Below the pieces are notes generated by a model. The model was not told the DNA's origin and made no database searches. It was given only the letters and a program-made list of their open reading frames with translations. Positions 31,431-40,951 of a stretch of 64,000 nucleotides of DNA are shown here, one piece after another. Position 1 is the stretch's first letter; each line of letters starts with the position of its first letter. The stretch comes from Devosia algicola. GTDB lineage: Bacteria > Pseudomonadota > Alphaproteobacteria > Rhizobiales > Devosiaceae. The DNA is taken from the NCBI RefSeq assembly GCF_028816455.1, contig NZ_CP118246.1, forward strand, positions 434,001 to 498,000, read 5' to 3'. A program made the position numbers and the translations under genes.

Positions 31431-32402
31431 ATGGCTGAAAAAAATGTCGGACGTTCGGCAGCGGAACTCGTCACGCTGCCTTATTCGTTGTGGCGCCGCT
31501 GGAACCCTTTCTGGATCATTGGCGAACTCTCTGAAACGCGCTTTTGGATGTATCTGCTGCTGTTGCCCAGCCTCGTGCTGATCGTCAGTGTAATTCTCTA
31601 TCCGACGATCAATGGTTTTGCCCTGAGCGTCCAGAATGTTCGACTCAATCGACCGGCAAACAACGGCTTTGCGGGCTTGAACCAATATATCCGGGTGTGG
31701 AACGACCCCTTATTCTGGCTGTCGCTGCAGAATACCGCGATGTGGGTGACCATCACCACCATCATCGAATTTTTACTCGGGCTCACTGCCGCTCTGGCGC
31801 TTAACCGCAATCTACCAGGAACACGACTGATCGGCGTGATTGTGCTCATCCCGTTCTTTTTGCCGAATGTTGTGGCGGGAAATATCTGGGCAATGATGCT
31901 TGATCCACGTCTGGGGGTAATCAACGACCTGCTTATTCGCATCGGGTTTCTTGGCACGCAAAAGGCCTGGTTTGCCGACCCTTCAACGGCGATGGCGGCG
32001 GCAATCCTGGTCGAGTCCTGGCATGGATTTCCGTTCTTCGCCCTGCTGCTGCTGGCCGGTATGAAAAGTATTCCGAACGATCTTTACAAGGCTGCCACGA
32101 TCGACGGCGCCGGTTGGCTTTCGCAGCTGAGATTAATCACGTTGCCAATGCTGCGAACAGTGATCGCGGCTGCGGTCATCTTGCGGGTGATCGGCCTGGT
32201 CAATTCACCCGATCTATTATTGATCCTTACCGGCGGGGGGCCAGGACGCGCGACCCAAGTGTTATCGCTTTACGCGTTCATAACGGCCTACAAGGATTTC
32301 AATTTTGGATATTCCGGCGCCCTTTCGGTGGTCATGTTCGCCATGCTCATGTTTTTTGCCTGGGCCTACATTCGCATTTCCGGCGTAAACAGGGAGAACT
32401 GA
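31431..32402 (+). CDS. sugar ABC permease, MalF/UgpA type
   Basis: About 323 residues, six membrane helices, apparently intact. Typical features: PTINGFALSVQNVRLNRPANNGFAGLNQY early, and the coupling loop DLYKAATIDGAGWLSQLRLITLPML near residue 230 (EAA motif). With a truncated binding protein before it and a truncated second permease after it, it cannot form a complete importer from this locus. Function depends on parts encoded elsewhere. Confidence 0.88.
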   Translation: MAEKNVGRSAAELVTLPYSLWRRWNPFWIIGELSETRFWMYLLLLPSLVLIVSVILYPTINGFALSVQNVRLNRPANNGFAGLNQYIRVWNDPLFWLSLQNTAMWVTITTIIEFLLGLTAALALNRNLPGTRLIGVIVLIPFFLPNVVAGNIWAMMLDPRLGVINDLLIRIGFLGTQKAWFADPSTAMAAAILVESWHGFPFFALLLLAGMKSIPNDLYKAATIDGAGWLSQLRLITLPMLRTVIAAAVILRVIGLVNSPDLLLILTGGGPGRATQVLSLYAFITAYKDFNFGYSGALSVVMFAMLMFFAWAYIRISGVNREN

Positions 32403-32403
32403 G

Positions 32404-32601
32404 ATGGCCGAGTCCAGGATCCGTGGTGAGTTTGCCAAAAACGTTCTTACCTACTTGGTACTGATCGCGTTCGGCATCTTCGGCATCGGACCGCTTCTGT
32501 GGACGTTGCTGACGTCGCTCAAGTATGAAGCTGACATCGTAACTACTTCCCCACCCGGTTTACCCTCGACAACACGCAGGCCGAATTGTGCCGGATCCTG
32601 A
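32404..32601 (+). pseudogene. truncated MalG-type permease
   Basis: It starts one base after the MalF-type gene. The first 45 residues (ending in GPLLWTLLTSLKYEADIVT) are the first helix and periplasmic loop of a MalG-type permease. A one-base deletion near 32545 shifts frame (the next frame gives YFPTRFTLDNTQ), and after about 32630 the permease sequence is lost. The remaining five helices are absent. Confidence 0.7.
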
Positions 32602-32956
32602 CCAATTGGCTCAAGATATCCAAGAACTCAGAACGCGTGCTGAACGGCGCGATGCGCCGACTAGCATGGGCGCACTTCACGACGGCATAGAAGACCGTCT
32701 TCACGGGGGGATTGTCGCATCACTAGGTAATCAGACAATTAGGAAGATTCACAAGACCAACATGGACCGGTTCCGCCTCATGCGCCCCCAATCGGGAACA
32801 CTGAGTCATGATCATTTCATCACCGCGTCGGTCGAACACTCGGCGATCATCGAGGCGGCGAAGGCCCGAGACGTTCAGGCGGCGCGCGATGCCCTGCGCC
32901 AACATATCGCAGCGTCCCTGCAACGCTCGATCATGAGCGACTTGTTTACTGTCTGA
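32588..32956 (+). pseudogene. C-terminal FCD-domain fragment of a GntR/FadR regulator
   Basis: From about 32690 the frame encodes GGIVASLGNQTIRKIHKTNMDRFRL, HDHFITASVEHSAIIEAAKARDVQAARDALRQHI, the C-terminal half of an FCD ligand domain with metal-binding histidines. No winged helix precedes it: the sequence joins permease-like residues to FCD residues, marking a deletion junction near 32630-32690. Confidence 0.6.
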
Positions 32957-33347
32957 CGTTCGTCGTTTGTACCATGCTGGAAACCATCGCCCGTTAGGGT
33001 CATGGGCTCTCGCGCCGGTGTGTAGGGCCACCATCCAGTACACTTTATAATTTGCGTTGCCACCCACCTCACGGCGTCGGGTTCCGCTTGGTCCGAGCAT
33101 ACGCCGAGGTCATCGCCAAACGGAGCGATGGATCCGATTCCAAGTCGGTATTTCATGTCGATGTGCTGGCCGGTCGAGCACGCAAATGCACTTGACAAGA
33201 CGACGGCAGGAAGGGCGGAAGCGCTGCTGGCGATCTCCCGGGCGATTGCGAAAGCGGCAAACGCCCAAAGTCTACACCGCGTTTACCCTCAACGCGCAGG
33301 GCTTCAAACCCCTACGGTGGATAGGTTGCATAAGTCATTGAAACACA
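32957..33347. other. intergenic scar up to the attachment site
   Basis: About 390 bases between the GntR fragment and the split tRNA. The frames here are short and proline/arginine-rich, without family resemblance. I see no gene, terminator or repeat. Confidence 0.4.
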
Positions 33348-33392
33348 TGGTGCCGGCAACAGGATTCGAACCCGTGACCCCCTGATTACAAA
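33348..33392 (-). tRNA. 3' half of a split tRNA-Thr (left attachment site)
   Basis: Read on the minus strand: TTTGTAAT then CAGGGGG, a T-arm with GGTTCGAATCC, the acceptor GCCGGC, A and CCA. It breaks at ATTACAAA (33385-33392, plus strand), the anticodon loop. Its 5' half lies at 48244-48282. Joined, the two give a normal tRNA-Thr with anticodon TGT, so this is attL of an integrated element. Confidence 0.85.
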
Positions 33393-33535
33393 ATGGGTCT
33401 GAAGCCGTTGATATAAAACGAATTATTGCTGATTATTGGTTCGCGGACAAGCCCTTAAGCGACATCATCGTGGATGTACGCTGATCCTCGATGATCTCCG
33501 TACGGTGCTCAACACAGTGCTCCGGAGAAGCAAAA

Positions 33536-34706
33536 ATGGCTGTCATCAATCTCACCGAGTCCCGCATCCGGGACCTCGAACCAGGCTCAGGCATCTGGCG
33601 CGACGAACAGGTCAAGGGCCTGATGGTCGTCTGCCACGCCACCACCAAGACCTACGCGGTCCAGGGCGACGTTCGCCGGAACGGCCGGCACGTCCGCACC
33701 GTGCGGGTCAAGATCGACCGCGTGGACCGCATTGGCCTGCGCGAAGCCCGTAATCGGGCCAAGGCGATCATGTCTCAAATCCAGTCCGGCATCGATCCGA
33801 CCGCGAAGCCCGAGGAAAGCGGCATCACAATCGCGCAGGCGCTCGACGCTCATCTCGGCGAGAAGACCTTCCGCGAAGCCACGATCGAGAGCCTATCGGT
33901 ACAACATCGACCACTATCTCGCCCGCTACAGAAACAGGGCCGTGACCGACCTCGGGCGGGCGGAGGTGCGCGACATCTACGAACGGCTTCGCAACAGGTG
34001 CGGCCAGACCACCGCGACAGGCGCCATGCGCACGCTGAGGGCGGTGATCAACACGGCGATGCGCATGGACGAGACGATCACGGCCAACCCCGTCTCGGCC
34101 CTGCGCATTCCCAACCCGAAGCGGCGCGAGGTCGAGGGGCTCGACCTTGCGGCATGGTGGCGGGCTAGCGAGGACCTGTCGCCCATTCGGCGTGATCTTC
34201 ACCGCGCCATGCTTTTGACCGGCGCCCGAAGGTCTTCGATCCTTCAGGTGCGCCACGCCGATGTGGATTTCGATAAAGGCATTCTGATCTTCAACCACAT
34301 GAAGACCGGCGGCCGGATGCTGTTTCCAATGGGGACGTGGCTTTCGGGCATGATCCGCGATCGCCTTGCCGAGGACGAGCCCTTGAACAATCCCTGGCTC
34401 TGGCCGTCGCCCTTGAGCAGTTGCGGGCATGTGACGGAGCCGCGGGAAGATGGTCCCGACCTGCCGAGCCCGCATGAATATCGCCATCACGCCCGCACAT
34501 TGTTCATCGCATCCGGGGTGCCCTATGCCGAAAGCGCCCTGCTTCTCGGTCAGCGGCTTCCGGGCGCGTCCGGCGGATACGTCCATGCCGAACATCTCGT
34601 CGAGCACCTGCGGCCGCACGCTCAGGCGCTGGAAGACAAGGTTCTTGCCGGTCGCCATCCGGCGCTCGCTATCGTCGAACCGGAGGAGGCCCGCGATGCC
34701 GCTTGA
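33536..34706 (+). CDS. int: tyrosine-type site-specific integrase, one frameshift
   Basis: About 389 residues when GAGCCT at 33889-33894 is read as GAGCT (EATIESYRYNIDHYLARY). An N-terminal DUF4102-like arm-binding part is followed by a core-binding domain (about 105-200) and a catalytic domain: R in TGARRSS, HxxR in HEYRHHART, and the Tyr nucleophile in GGYVHAEH. It lies about 145 bases inside attL and points into the element, as in tRNA-targeting islands. Confidence 0.92.
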
Positions 34707-34932
34707 ACAGGCAGCCTCGGAAATTGCCAGCCCCTGGCTCGACACCGCAGCGGCCGCCCTGCATCTCGGAAGGGAGCCGGGCACGCTGCGAGGTTGGCGC
34801 TCGGTCGGCAAGGGGCCGGCCTTTCACCTGGTGAGCGGACGCTTCGTCCGGTATCACATCGACGATCTTGAAGCCTTCGAGGGGCGGCAACCGGCAAAAA
34901 AACTTTCAGCCGACGATGCCGCCTCACGATAA
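34696..34932 (+). CDS. AlpA/MerR-like small DNA-binding protein 1
   Basis: 78 residues. The start ATG overlaps the integrase stop. The PWLDTAAAALHLGREPGTLRGWRSVGKGP...VRYHIDDLEAF pattern is the winged helix-turn-helix of AlpA/excisionase-type proteins. Probably controls excision or the element's own transcription. It closely resembles the protein at 35116. Confidence 0.8.
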   Translation: MPLEQAASEIASPWLDTAAAALHLGREPGTLRGWRSVGKGPAFHLVSGRFVRYHIDDLEAFEGRQPAKKLSADDAASR

Positions 34933-34996
34933 ATCAATGACTTAGGCATAGCAAACGTTGATGTCTGCCGATCCTGATCGGTGATTATTAGACGAC

Positions 34997-35098
34997 GCGC
35001 GCTGCGAGGAGCCGAAAGGCCAAGCGCGTGACCGGGGGGATCCCGGTCCTCCTCAGACAGAAATCAATGTCTGAAACCAGCCGGCAGAAATGCCGGCT
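34997..35098 (+). promoter_or_regulatory. structured leader RNA with four hairpins
   Basis: Upstream of the second AlpA gene four stems follow each other: CGCGCT (34998-35003) with AGCGCG (35023-35028), enclosing GCC-GAAA-GGC; GACCGGG (35030-35036) with CCCGGTC (35042-35048); CAGACA (35054-35059) with TGTCTG (35069-35074); and AGCCGGCA (35079-35086) with TGCCGGCT (35091-35098), closed by a GAAA loop. The ribosome binding site CGGAGG follows within a few bases. I do not recognise the RNA family. Confidence 0.55.
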
Positions 35099-35115
35099 CA
35101 ACGGAGGTCTATGCC

Positions 35116-35358
35116 ATGTCGGCAACTCTCACCAAGAACGACATCGAAGACGCGGTGCGCCGCGTTCTCGACACCCACTCCCGCAGCCCCTGGTACGATA
35201 CCGAAGCGGCCGCGGTCTATTTGGGCTCGACGCCCGGCACCCTGCGCTCATGGCGGGGGACCGGCATTGGCCCACGCTATCATGTGATCCACGGCAAGAC
35301 GGTTCGCTACAACATCACCGACCTCGACGCCTTCATTCGCGGGGAGGACGGTCGATGA
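35116..35358 (+). CDS. AlpA/MerR-like small DNA-binding protein 2
   Basis: 80 residues with CGGAGG upstream. SPWYDTEAAAVYLGSTPGTLRSWRGTGIGPRYHVIHGKTVRYNITDLDAFIRG repeats the helix-turn-helix and wing seen in the 34696 protein, so the two derive from one duplication. The stop overlaps the start of the primase gene (GATGA at 35354-35358), coupling it to replication. Confidence 0.82.
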   Translation: MSATLTKNDIEDAVRRVLDTHSRSPWYDTEAAAVYLGSTPGTLRSWRGTGIGPRYHVIHGKTVRYNITDLDAFIRGEDGR

Positions 35359-37696
35359 ACACGCTAGTGGAAAATGAAGAAGGGCGCGCCGAGGGGATCG
35401 GCGCGCCCGCAGGAGCATTGGAGAAGACCGTCGCGTTCGACTTCGACAAGGGTGAGGATAAAGCCGTCACGGCATCCGACACACCGTCGAAGCACGATCC
35501 CGACGCGCTCGATGCTCATGCTGCTGCCGGTCACGACCTGATCCCTTTGCGCCATTGGCAGGCGAAGGATGCTCGCGGCAAGCCGATGGGAAAGGCAGGT
35601 CTACCGAACTGGCGGTGTTGCCCACCAATGTTGCTTGTAGAGGCGAAGGCGCACATGGCGTCGGGCAAGAACGTCGGCGTTCGCCTGCGTGGCACCAATC
35701 TGGTCGTCGATGTCGATCCTCGGCATTTTGCGGCGGGCGATGATCCGCTCGTTCGGCTGAAGGCGGATTTCGGTCTGCCCGAGGCTCCTTTCGTCAAGAC
35801 CGGCGGCGGCGGCCTGCACCTCTATCTTCGCAAGCCGGAAGGTTGCGCAGTCGTTAGCAGTCTGGCGAACTATCGGGGGATCGACTTCAAGTCGCTTGGC
35901 GGCTTGGTCGTGGCGGCAGGCTCGCTCCATCCCGAAACCGGCAAGCCGTACGGCCTCGATGACGATCCGCTTGCAATGTTGCTCTCGGAAGCGCCCGAGG
36001 CGCCTACGGCCTTCCTGGACGCGATTGCGAAGCGTTCCGTCGAGCCTATCTGTCAACGCGCACGGCGAGATCACGCCGGAGCAGTTGGAACGGCTTCTCT
36101 CCAGGCTGGATGTGATGGCCTACAACGGCCGTCACGACGATTGGCTGGCGATCATGATGGCGAGCCATAGCAGCACGGGCGGCGCAGGCATGGACGAGTT
36201 CGTCGCCTGGTCGATGTCGGACGCGGCCTATGCCGGCGACGAGGCCGAGATCGCCAAGCGTTGGGCATCGTTCAAGCCGAGGCCGGGCGGCGTCACTCTC
36301 GGTAGCTTGCTCAAGGCTTTATCGGATGCGGGACACGGCGCCTTCATCGAGGAGGTGTTGCGCGCGCCTGCCGACGAGGATTTTCCCGACGACATCGTCA
36401 ACGCGCCTGATGCCGAACCTCAGCAGCGGAAGCAGCGCACGGTTCGCATGACGGGCGTTTGGGACGAGTGGGTCTGGGTCGTCGAGCCCTATCAGTTCGT
36501 CCGGCGCTCGGACACGCGCAAGTTTCGCACCGAGCAGTGGAAGTCGGTCCATGCCAATCTCAAGCCCGACGGCGACGTGCTCAACGCCATCTGGAAGGGC
36601 AACTTGCCGATGCGCAAGTTCGAGACGCTGGTCTATTTGCCTGAGGCGGACGAATTTCCCGACGGCGAGGATGGCGGCCGTTATAACATCTGGCGTCGCT
36701 CGGGCGTCGAAGCCAAGGAAGGCGATGTCACGATCTTCCTCGATCACATGGCGCATCTGTTTCCCGATGAGGGCGACCGCAATCATGTGCTCGATTATCT
36801 GGCGCTGCTCGTTCAGCGTCCTGCCGGCAAGATCCATTTCGCGCTGCTGATCCGCGGCGTGCAGGGGACCGGCAAGAGCCTGGATCGGCAATCTGATGGA
36901 GCGGATCGTCGGCTCGCGCAACACCGTGCGACCGTCGAACGACGAGGTCACATCGCGCTGGACGGCATGGATGGAAGGCGCGCAGCTTGCCATCATCGAG
37001 GAGTTGATGACGCTCGGGCGGCGGGAGGTGGCGAACCGGCTCAAGCCGGCAATCACCGACCCGACGATCAGGATCGAGGAGAAGAACTGCTCCATCTATT
37101 CGATCCCGAACTGCCTGAACTTCCTCTGCTTCACGAACCACGATGACGCGCTGCCGATCGAGCACGGCGACCGGCGCTGGCTTGTCGTCTTCTCGCCTGC
37201 GGTCAAGCGGGACGAGGGCTACTACCAGCACCTGTTCGGCTATCTCGTCGAAGGCGGCGCGGCGCACGTCAAGCACTGGCTGCTTCAAAGGCGCGTCTCG
37301 CTCAACCCTCACGGCGTCGCGCCGGCGACGGCCGGCAAGGAGGCCATGCGGCGGCTCGGCATGGGAGACGCCGAGTCCTATCTGCTCGATCTTTTTGAAG
37401 CCGGCGAACAGCCGTTCGACTTCGACCTCGTACGGGTGGACGATCTGGTCGATGCCGTGCCTTCGGCGTTGCGCGGACGCTCGAACCTACGCGCCCGCGT
37501 GTCGAAGGTGCTGAAGGGCGAACTCGGCGCCGTCGAGCACACCCGCTATACCAAGGGGGACGGAAAGCGACCTGCCTTTCATCTCTGGTCGGTGCGCAAT
37601 CATGAGCACTGGCAGGATGCCGGCGCGGCGGGGCGGATCGACGCCTTCATGGCGTTTCGTACGCTCGACGGCCTCGACCTGTCACCGACGCGGTAG
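35355..37696 (+). CDS. primase-polymerase / DUF5906-type helicase, two frameshifts
   Basis: About 779 residues after reading GAGCCT as GAGCT at 36042-36047 (SVELSVNAHGEITPEQ) and 36876-36881 (TGKSWIGNLMERIVG). The N-terminal bifunctional primase-polymerase part has HDLIPLRHWQ, acidic DVDPRH and TGGGGLHLYLRKP. The middle part (about 240-330) resembles a PriCT-like linker. The C-terminal part is a DUF5906/phage-type SF3 helicase with Walker A GVQGTGKS, a Walker B region (LAIIEELM) and FTNHDDALPIEHGDRRW (sensor and arginine finger). It should prime and unwind the element's own replication. Confidence 0.87.
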
Positions 37697-37913
37697 ACCG
37701 GCGGACAATCGGTGGACCGGCACGCCGGTCCACCGATTGTCGCATAAATTTCAGCGCCTTGAGTATCTGGTAGACCGGTAGACAAGCATTTTATGAATTT
37801 CAGCAGAATGGACTATGACGGCGAATGAGGGGATGAAGGAGGATCGCCGCGGCGGCTCGGCACCGATCGTTTTAGAACTCGAACCGAGCGAAACCTTTGT
37901 CTACCGGTCTACC
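37692..37913. repeat. cluster of GGTRGACCGG repeats and a 17-bp palindrome
   Basis: Directly behind the primase gene the motif GGTRGACCGG occurs at 37692-37701, 37711-37720, inverted at 37725-37734, and at 37769-37778. The 15-base GGTAGACCGGTAGAC at 37769-37783 recurs as an exact inverted copy at 37899-37913. The second and third copies are the heart of a perfect inverted repeat with 17-base arms and a 4-base loop (37704-37741). There is no T-run after it, so it is not an ordinary terminator. A replication origin or regulator-binding array is more likely. Confidence 0.65.
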
Positions 37914-38096
37914 ACCGTGCTTGCCGCGTCCGACGTAAGGTCGGCCGGATCATTCGTGCTGCATGATGGCGCCATGGCTTTCGGAGGCGAATTTCGCGCA
38001 GACCCCGCAGTCCTCGCGCGTGAGACCCAGACAGTCAGCCGGTCGGAAGGCGGTGGCAAGAGGCATCATGGCGTTGGCCGCTGGTGGCTCCGATGA
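37815..38096 (+). CDS. hypothetical protein
   Basis: 93 residues, N-terminus acidic, C-terminus rich in Gly/Arg. Not recognised. The ATG lies 74 bases behind the palindrome and its coding part contains the inverted GTCTACCGGTCTACC copy. The C-terminal third looks unlike a normal protein, so the frame may be disturbed. Confidence 0.3.
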   Translation: MTANEGMKEDRRGGSAPIVLELEPSETFVYRSTTVLAASDVRSAGSFVLHDGAMAFGGEFRADPAVLARETQTVSRSEGGGKRHHGVGRWWLR

Positions 38097-38464
38097 CATC
38101 GGCGCTAGGGTCGGACAGGCCGGAATCGCCAAAGCCACCAGGGCCTGCTGTCAGGGCCGCAACCTCAGACCCTTGAATTGGTGATCGGGCGCTTCATGCC
38201 TGAAAGGCGAGTCGGTGCAAGGGCATGGTCGATGACGCCGCCCAAAGCACAGGACCAGGCACCGGCAACGCCTTTTCGGGCGAACAACCGGCTTCCCGTG
38301 GAGATGCGGCCGGCGTCCTGGGGCTTCCATCGGCACTGCGGCCACTCCCGCACGGAAAGGAGGCCGGGTGGCTGGTTTCCAGAATTTATGCGAGGTCGTT
38401 TCGATGGCTTCCCGCAATCTCCGCACATCGCATGGTCGCGGCAGATCACGCGAGGAACAGCACC
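38097..38464. other. intergenic within the element, no gene recognised
   Basis: About 370 bases. Several overlapping frames are open on both strands, as expected at high GC, but none has an RBS or a recognisable feature. The next gene starts at 38465. Confidence 0.35.
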
Positions 38465-38972
38465 ATGTCGAACAGGTCATCGGAAAAGCGGGAGGTGCGC
38501 CGTCCCGAGAAGGATCGGCGGTGGTCTCCGGCCATCGAGGCCAAGGTGCTGGACATCGTCGCAAGGACCGGCTCGCCCAAGATGGCAGCAGAGGAAATCG
38601 GGATTTCGGTCGCCACCATCCACGATCATCGTCGGCGCGACGCAGATTTCGGTTCAAGATATGGCGCCGCCATGGACACGGCGTTTCATCAGGTGCTGAG
38701 CAAGGCGTTCGAGCGGTCCATGGCCGATGTCGAGCCTTCGGATCGGTTGATCGAGGTGTTGCTCAAGTTCCGGTGGCCCGAACGGCTCAACGGCTTCCTG
38801 GCCTTCACGGCGGAAGGCAGATCAGCGGCCCCGGCGCCAGCCGGTCTGGACCCGCGGGTCATCGCCAGGATGGAGCCGGCAGATCGAGCCTGCGCTGATC
38901 GAATTGCTTGGGCGCTATCTAGTGGTCGAAACCGAGGCGAAGACCAATGGCGCAATCATCCCGATCAACTGA
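38465..38972 (+). CDS. terminase-small-subunit-like HTH protein, one frameshift
   Basis: 168 residues when GAGCCT at 38886-38891 is read as GAGCT (EPADRAALIELLGRYLVVETEAKTNG then stop). The N-terminal helix-turn-helix KVLDIVARTGSPKMAAEEIGISVATIHDHRRRD resembles phage small terminase and packaging recognition proteins. The rest is helical. No large terminase gene follows, so a role in packaging is uncertain. Confidence 0.6.
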
Positions 38973-39207
38973 GAACGCGCAACGGATGCTGCGCGACCTG
39001 ATGGCCGTCGAAGTCCTGGCGGCATCACTGACCGCCACGGCGCCGCTCGCCATCGCGGCGGCAGGTGGAGCGCATCAGCTTGTCGCCAGATATGGCCATC
39101 CGACCGGTGCCTGGTTCTGGTCGATCAGGCCGATGCCGGAAGCGTTGTGGGTGGCGATGGCTGAGGAGCACCAGGCACCGCACCGAGGGAATGATGGTGA
39201 GTTATAA
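38947..39207 (+). CDS. hypothetical protein
   Basis: 86 residues, overlapping the end of the previous gene by 26 bases. Central segment is alanine-rich and moderately hydrophobic (VLAASLTATAPLAIAAAGG). No family recognised and no clear RBS. Confidence 0.35.
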   Translation: MAQSSRSTENAQRMLRDLMAVEVLAASLTATAPLAIAAAGGAHQLVARYGHPTGAWFWSIRPMPEALWVAMAEEHQAPHRGNDGEL

Positions 39208-39399
39208 GCCGCGTAAATACCTGGTCATGACCATGTATTCGTGTTGCCTCTGAAAGTGTGGCCGGCAAGCAACTCATCTATTCCAATGCACTCGAAATAT
39301 GCCAAAAAGCCGCCCCATGTGTATAGTCTCCTTTGGACGGCACGCGTTTTCTTGATCATTAAATAGCTCCGGCCCATTCCGGGCCCAAGGAGCAAAACC

Positions 39400-39768
39400 A
39401 TGCAGCCCACTTCTAGCGTCGTTTCACCAGCACATGAATCTTCAAGCGACTTCCGCAGGCGCGCATATGCCGCCATGCGCCAGTGGGGCGATGCAGATCG
39501 TGATGACGAAATCCTTGAAGGCGCGTGTGAAGCGCGCGACCTGAGCGAAGCGGAAATCGAGGCGGCTGCGAAGGTCCTTGCCGTTCTCGAAGATTTTCAT
39601 GATCGCTTTGGCTCGTTCGCTGCCGATTTCCTGCCAGCCCTGATTGCTGAAGCCGCAGGCGGTGCTGAAAACCTCGCCGTGACCTATGGCATCACCATTC
39701 CCCGCTGCGCCACGGTTCGCCGCAAGGCGCGCCACGAGGCGATCCGCAGTCTGGCGAGGGCCTGCTGA
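39400..39768 (+). CDS. hypothetical protein
   Basis: 122 residues with AAGGAGC shortly upstream of the ATG. Predominantly helical and acidic in the middle (DRDDEILEGACEARDLSEAEIEAAAKVLAVLEDFHDRFG). No family recognised; it lies between the small-terminase-like gene and the structural remnants. Confidence 0.55.
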   Translation: MQPTSSVVSPAHESSSDFRRRAYAAMRQWGDADRDDEILEGACEARDLSEAEIEAAAKVLAVLEDFHDRFGSFAADFLPALIAEAAGGAENLAVTYGITIPRCATVRRKARHEAIRSLARAC

Positions 39769-39927
39769 ATTTCGATGGCATGTTGTCATTGCTGATTACC
39801 GCATCCTGATCGTGTCCGGGCGGCCGATGGGCCTCCCGTACCGCGATGGCGGTGACAACAAGACGGCTGAGCCCGCGCCTGTTTGCTCCCCGGATTGTCG
39901 CGTGACGTGACACGAAGGGAGATGAAC

Positions 39928-40680
39928 ATGGCGGTCAAGAAAATGGCCCTTGCGAACCGGTGGATGTCCGTGACGGACGTGATCGACTGGCTGCGCCGGG
40001 CACGAGAAAATCGCGAGCAGCAGGTAAAGCTACTCGAAGGACTTGAAGGGCGAGCGAAGCAGCGCCGCGATGACGTGGAGCGCTCGCTCGCCGATCTTCC
40101 CAACAATCAACGCAGCCAGGTCGTGACCCGCGCCGTCAACGGCTTTCGGTCCGAATTGAAGCGCCAGTCGCTCGACAGCCGCGTGGCCTATCTCAAAGCA
40201 GTCGGTGCCTTGCGCGAGGATGCAAACTCGGCCCGCGCGCATTATCAGAGCCCGGTGCAGATGCTTGCCCGCGAAGGTCTCGGATCGGAGCGCCGCAGCC
40301 GTCTGCTTCACCAGATTGAAAAGTCGGGCCAGATCGAACTGGCATCGCTCGCCGCGCTTGCGGCTTCGACTGGCGACAAGGAACTGGCAGCCGCGCTTCT
40401 CACCCGTAATTCCGGCCTGCCTGTCAACGACAGAGCCTTCTCGTCGCAGGAACTGGCCGACGCGCTGGTCGGCGACGAATGGCGCAAGGTCAATCAGGCG
40501 ATTGCCGAGGTCGATCGCATCGCCGTCGAAGCGGTCCATGCCGACAGCGCCTTCGAGATGGGCAAGCCGAACGCCACCCGCGCCGTGAACATCGCGCTCA
40601 TGCGGCGCGATGAGCAGGCGATGGGTGCCGATCTCACCGACCTCGAAGACGAAGATACCGAAGAAACCCAGGAGGACTGA
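39928..40680 (+). CDS. phage-like helical protein, possibly scaffold or structural
   Basis: 250 residues, AAGGGAG six bases before the ATG at 39928 (a second ATG at 39922 is in frame). Almost entirely charged helices (RRARENREQQVKLLEGLEGRAKQRRDDVERSL and following), ending in an acidic tail DLEDEDTEETQED. It is the first of four tightly spaced genes (2-3 base gaps) that end with a gp10-like protein, which suggests a head-assembly module. Function not established. Confidence 0.6.
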   Translation: MAVKKMALANRWMSVTDVIDWLRRARENREQQVKLLEGLEGRAKQRRDDVERSLADLPNNQRSQVVTRAVNGFRSELKRQSLDSRVAYLKAVGALREDANSARAHYQSPVQMLAREGLGSERRSRLLHQIEKSGQIELASLAALAASTGDKELAAALLTRNSGLPVNDRAFSSQELADALVGDEWRKVNQAIAEVDRIAVEAVHADSAFEMGKPNATRAVNIALMRRDEQAMGADLTDLEDEDTEETQED

Positions 40681-40682
40681 AC

Positions 40683-40949
40683 ATGGCTACTTTCGCATTC
40701 TATCCCGCCCATGAGGAGCAGCGCCGCGCTGACGGGCTCAATTTCGCTATCGCGGTCGGAGCGTCAGCCTCTGCGGCCCGCGTCGTTGCCGAAACCTTGA
40801 TCGGCGAGCCGAATGCGCTCGTCGGCTGGTCGTCCGTTGACCTCGCCTCCGCGCCCGCCACCTTTGTCGGTGGACTGCCGGTCGGCGCCAGGGCACAAGC
40901 CGTCTGGCCGACGCTCGGCCGCGGCGGTGATCCGATGCGGGGGACCTGA
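40683..40949 (+). CDS. hypothetical protein of the phage-like module
   Basis: 88 residues, ATG two bases after the previous stop codon with AGGAGG-like sequence inside that gene's end. A mixed small protein (NFAIAVGASASAARVVAETLIGEPNALVGW). Not recognised. Confidence 0.5.
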   Translation: MATFAFYPAHEEQRRADGLNFAIAVGASASAARVVAETLIGEPNALVGWSSVDLASAPATFVGGLPVGARAQAVWPTLGRGGDPMRGT

Positions 40950-40951
40950 CC

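Noticed and set aside
33825..34811. Long minus-strand ORF (328 residues) opposite the integrase
   Set aside because: It is the antisense of the integrase and AlpA genes, has no RBS and its residue composition is that of a high-GC shadow.
38741..38760. Further GAGCCT sites (38744, 46861, 44484) as additional artefacts
   Set aside because: These read in frame as part of conserved sequence (DVEPSDRL, VEPSAGSG, HEPLIDY), so they are genuine.
39225..39476. Minus-strand 83-residue ORF before the 39400 gene
   Set aside because: It overlaps the start of the plus-strand gene with a good RBS and has no recognisable protein features.
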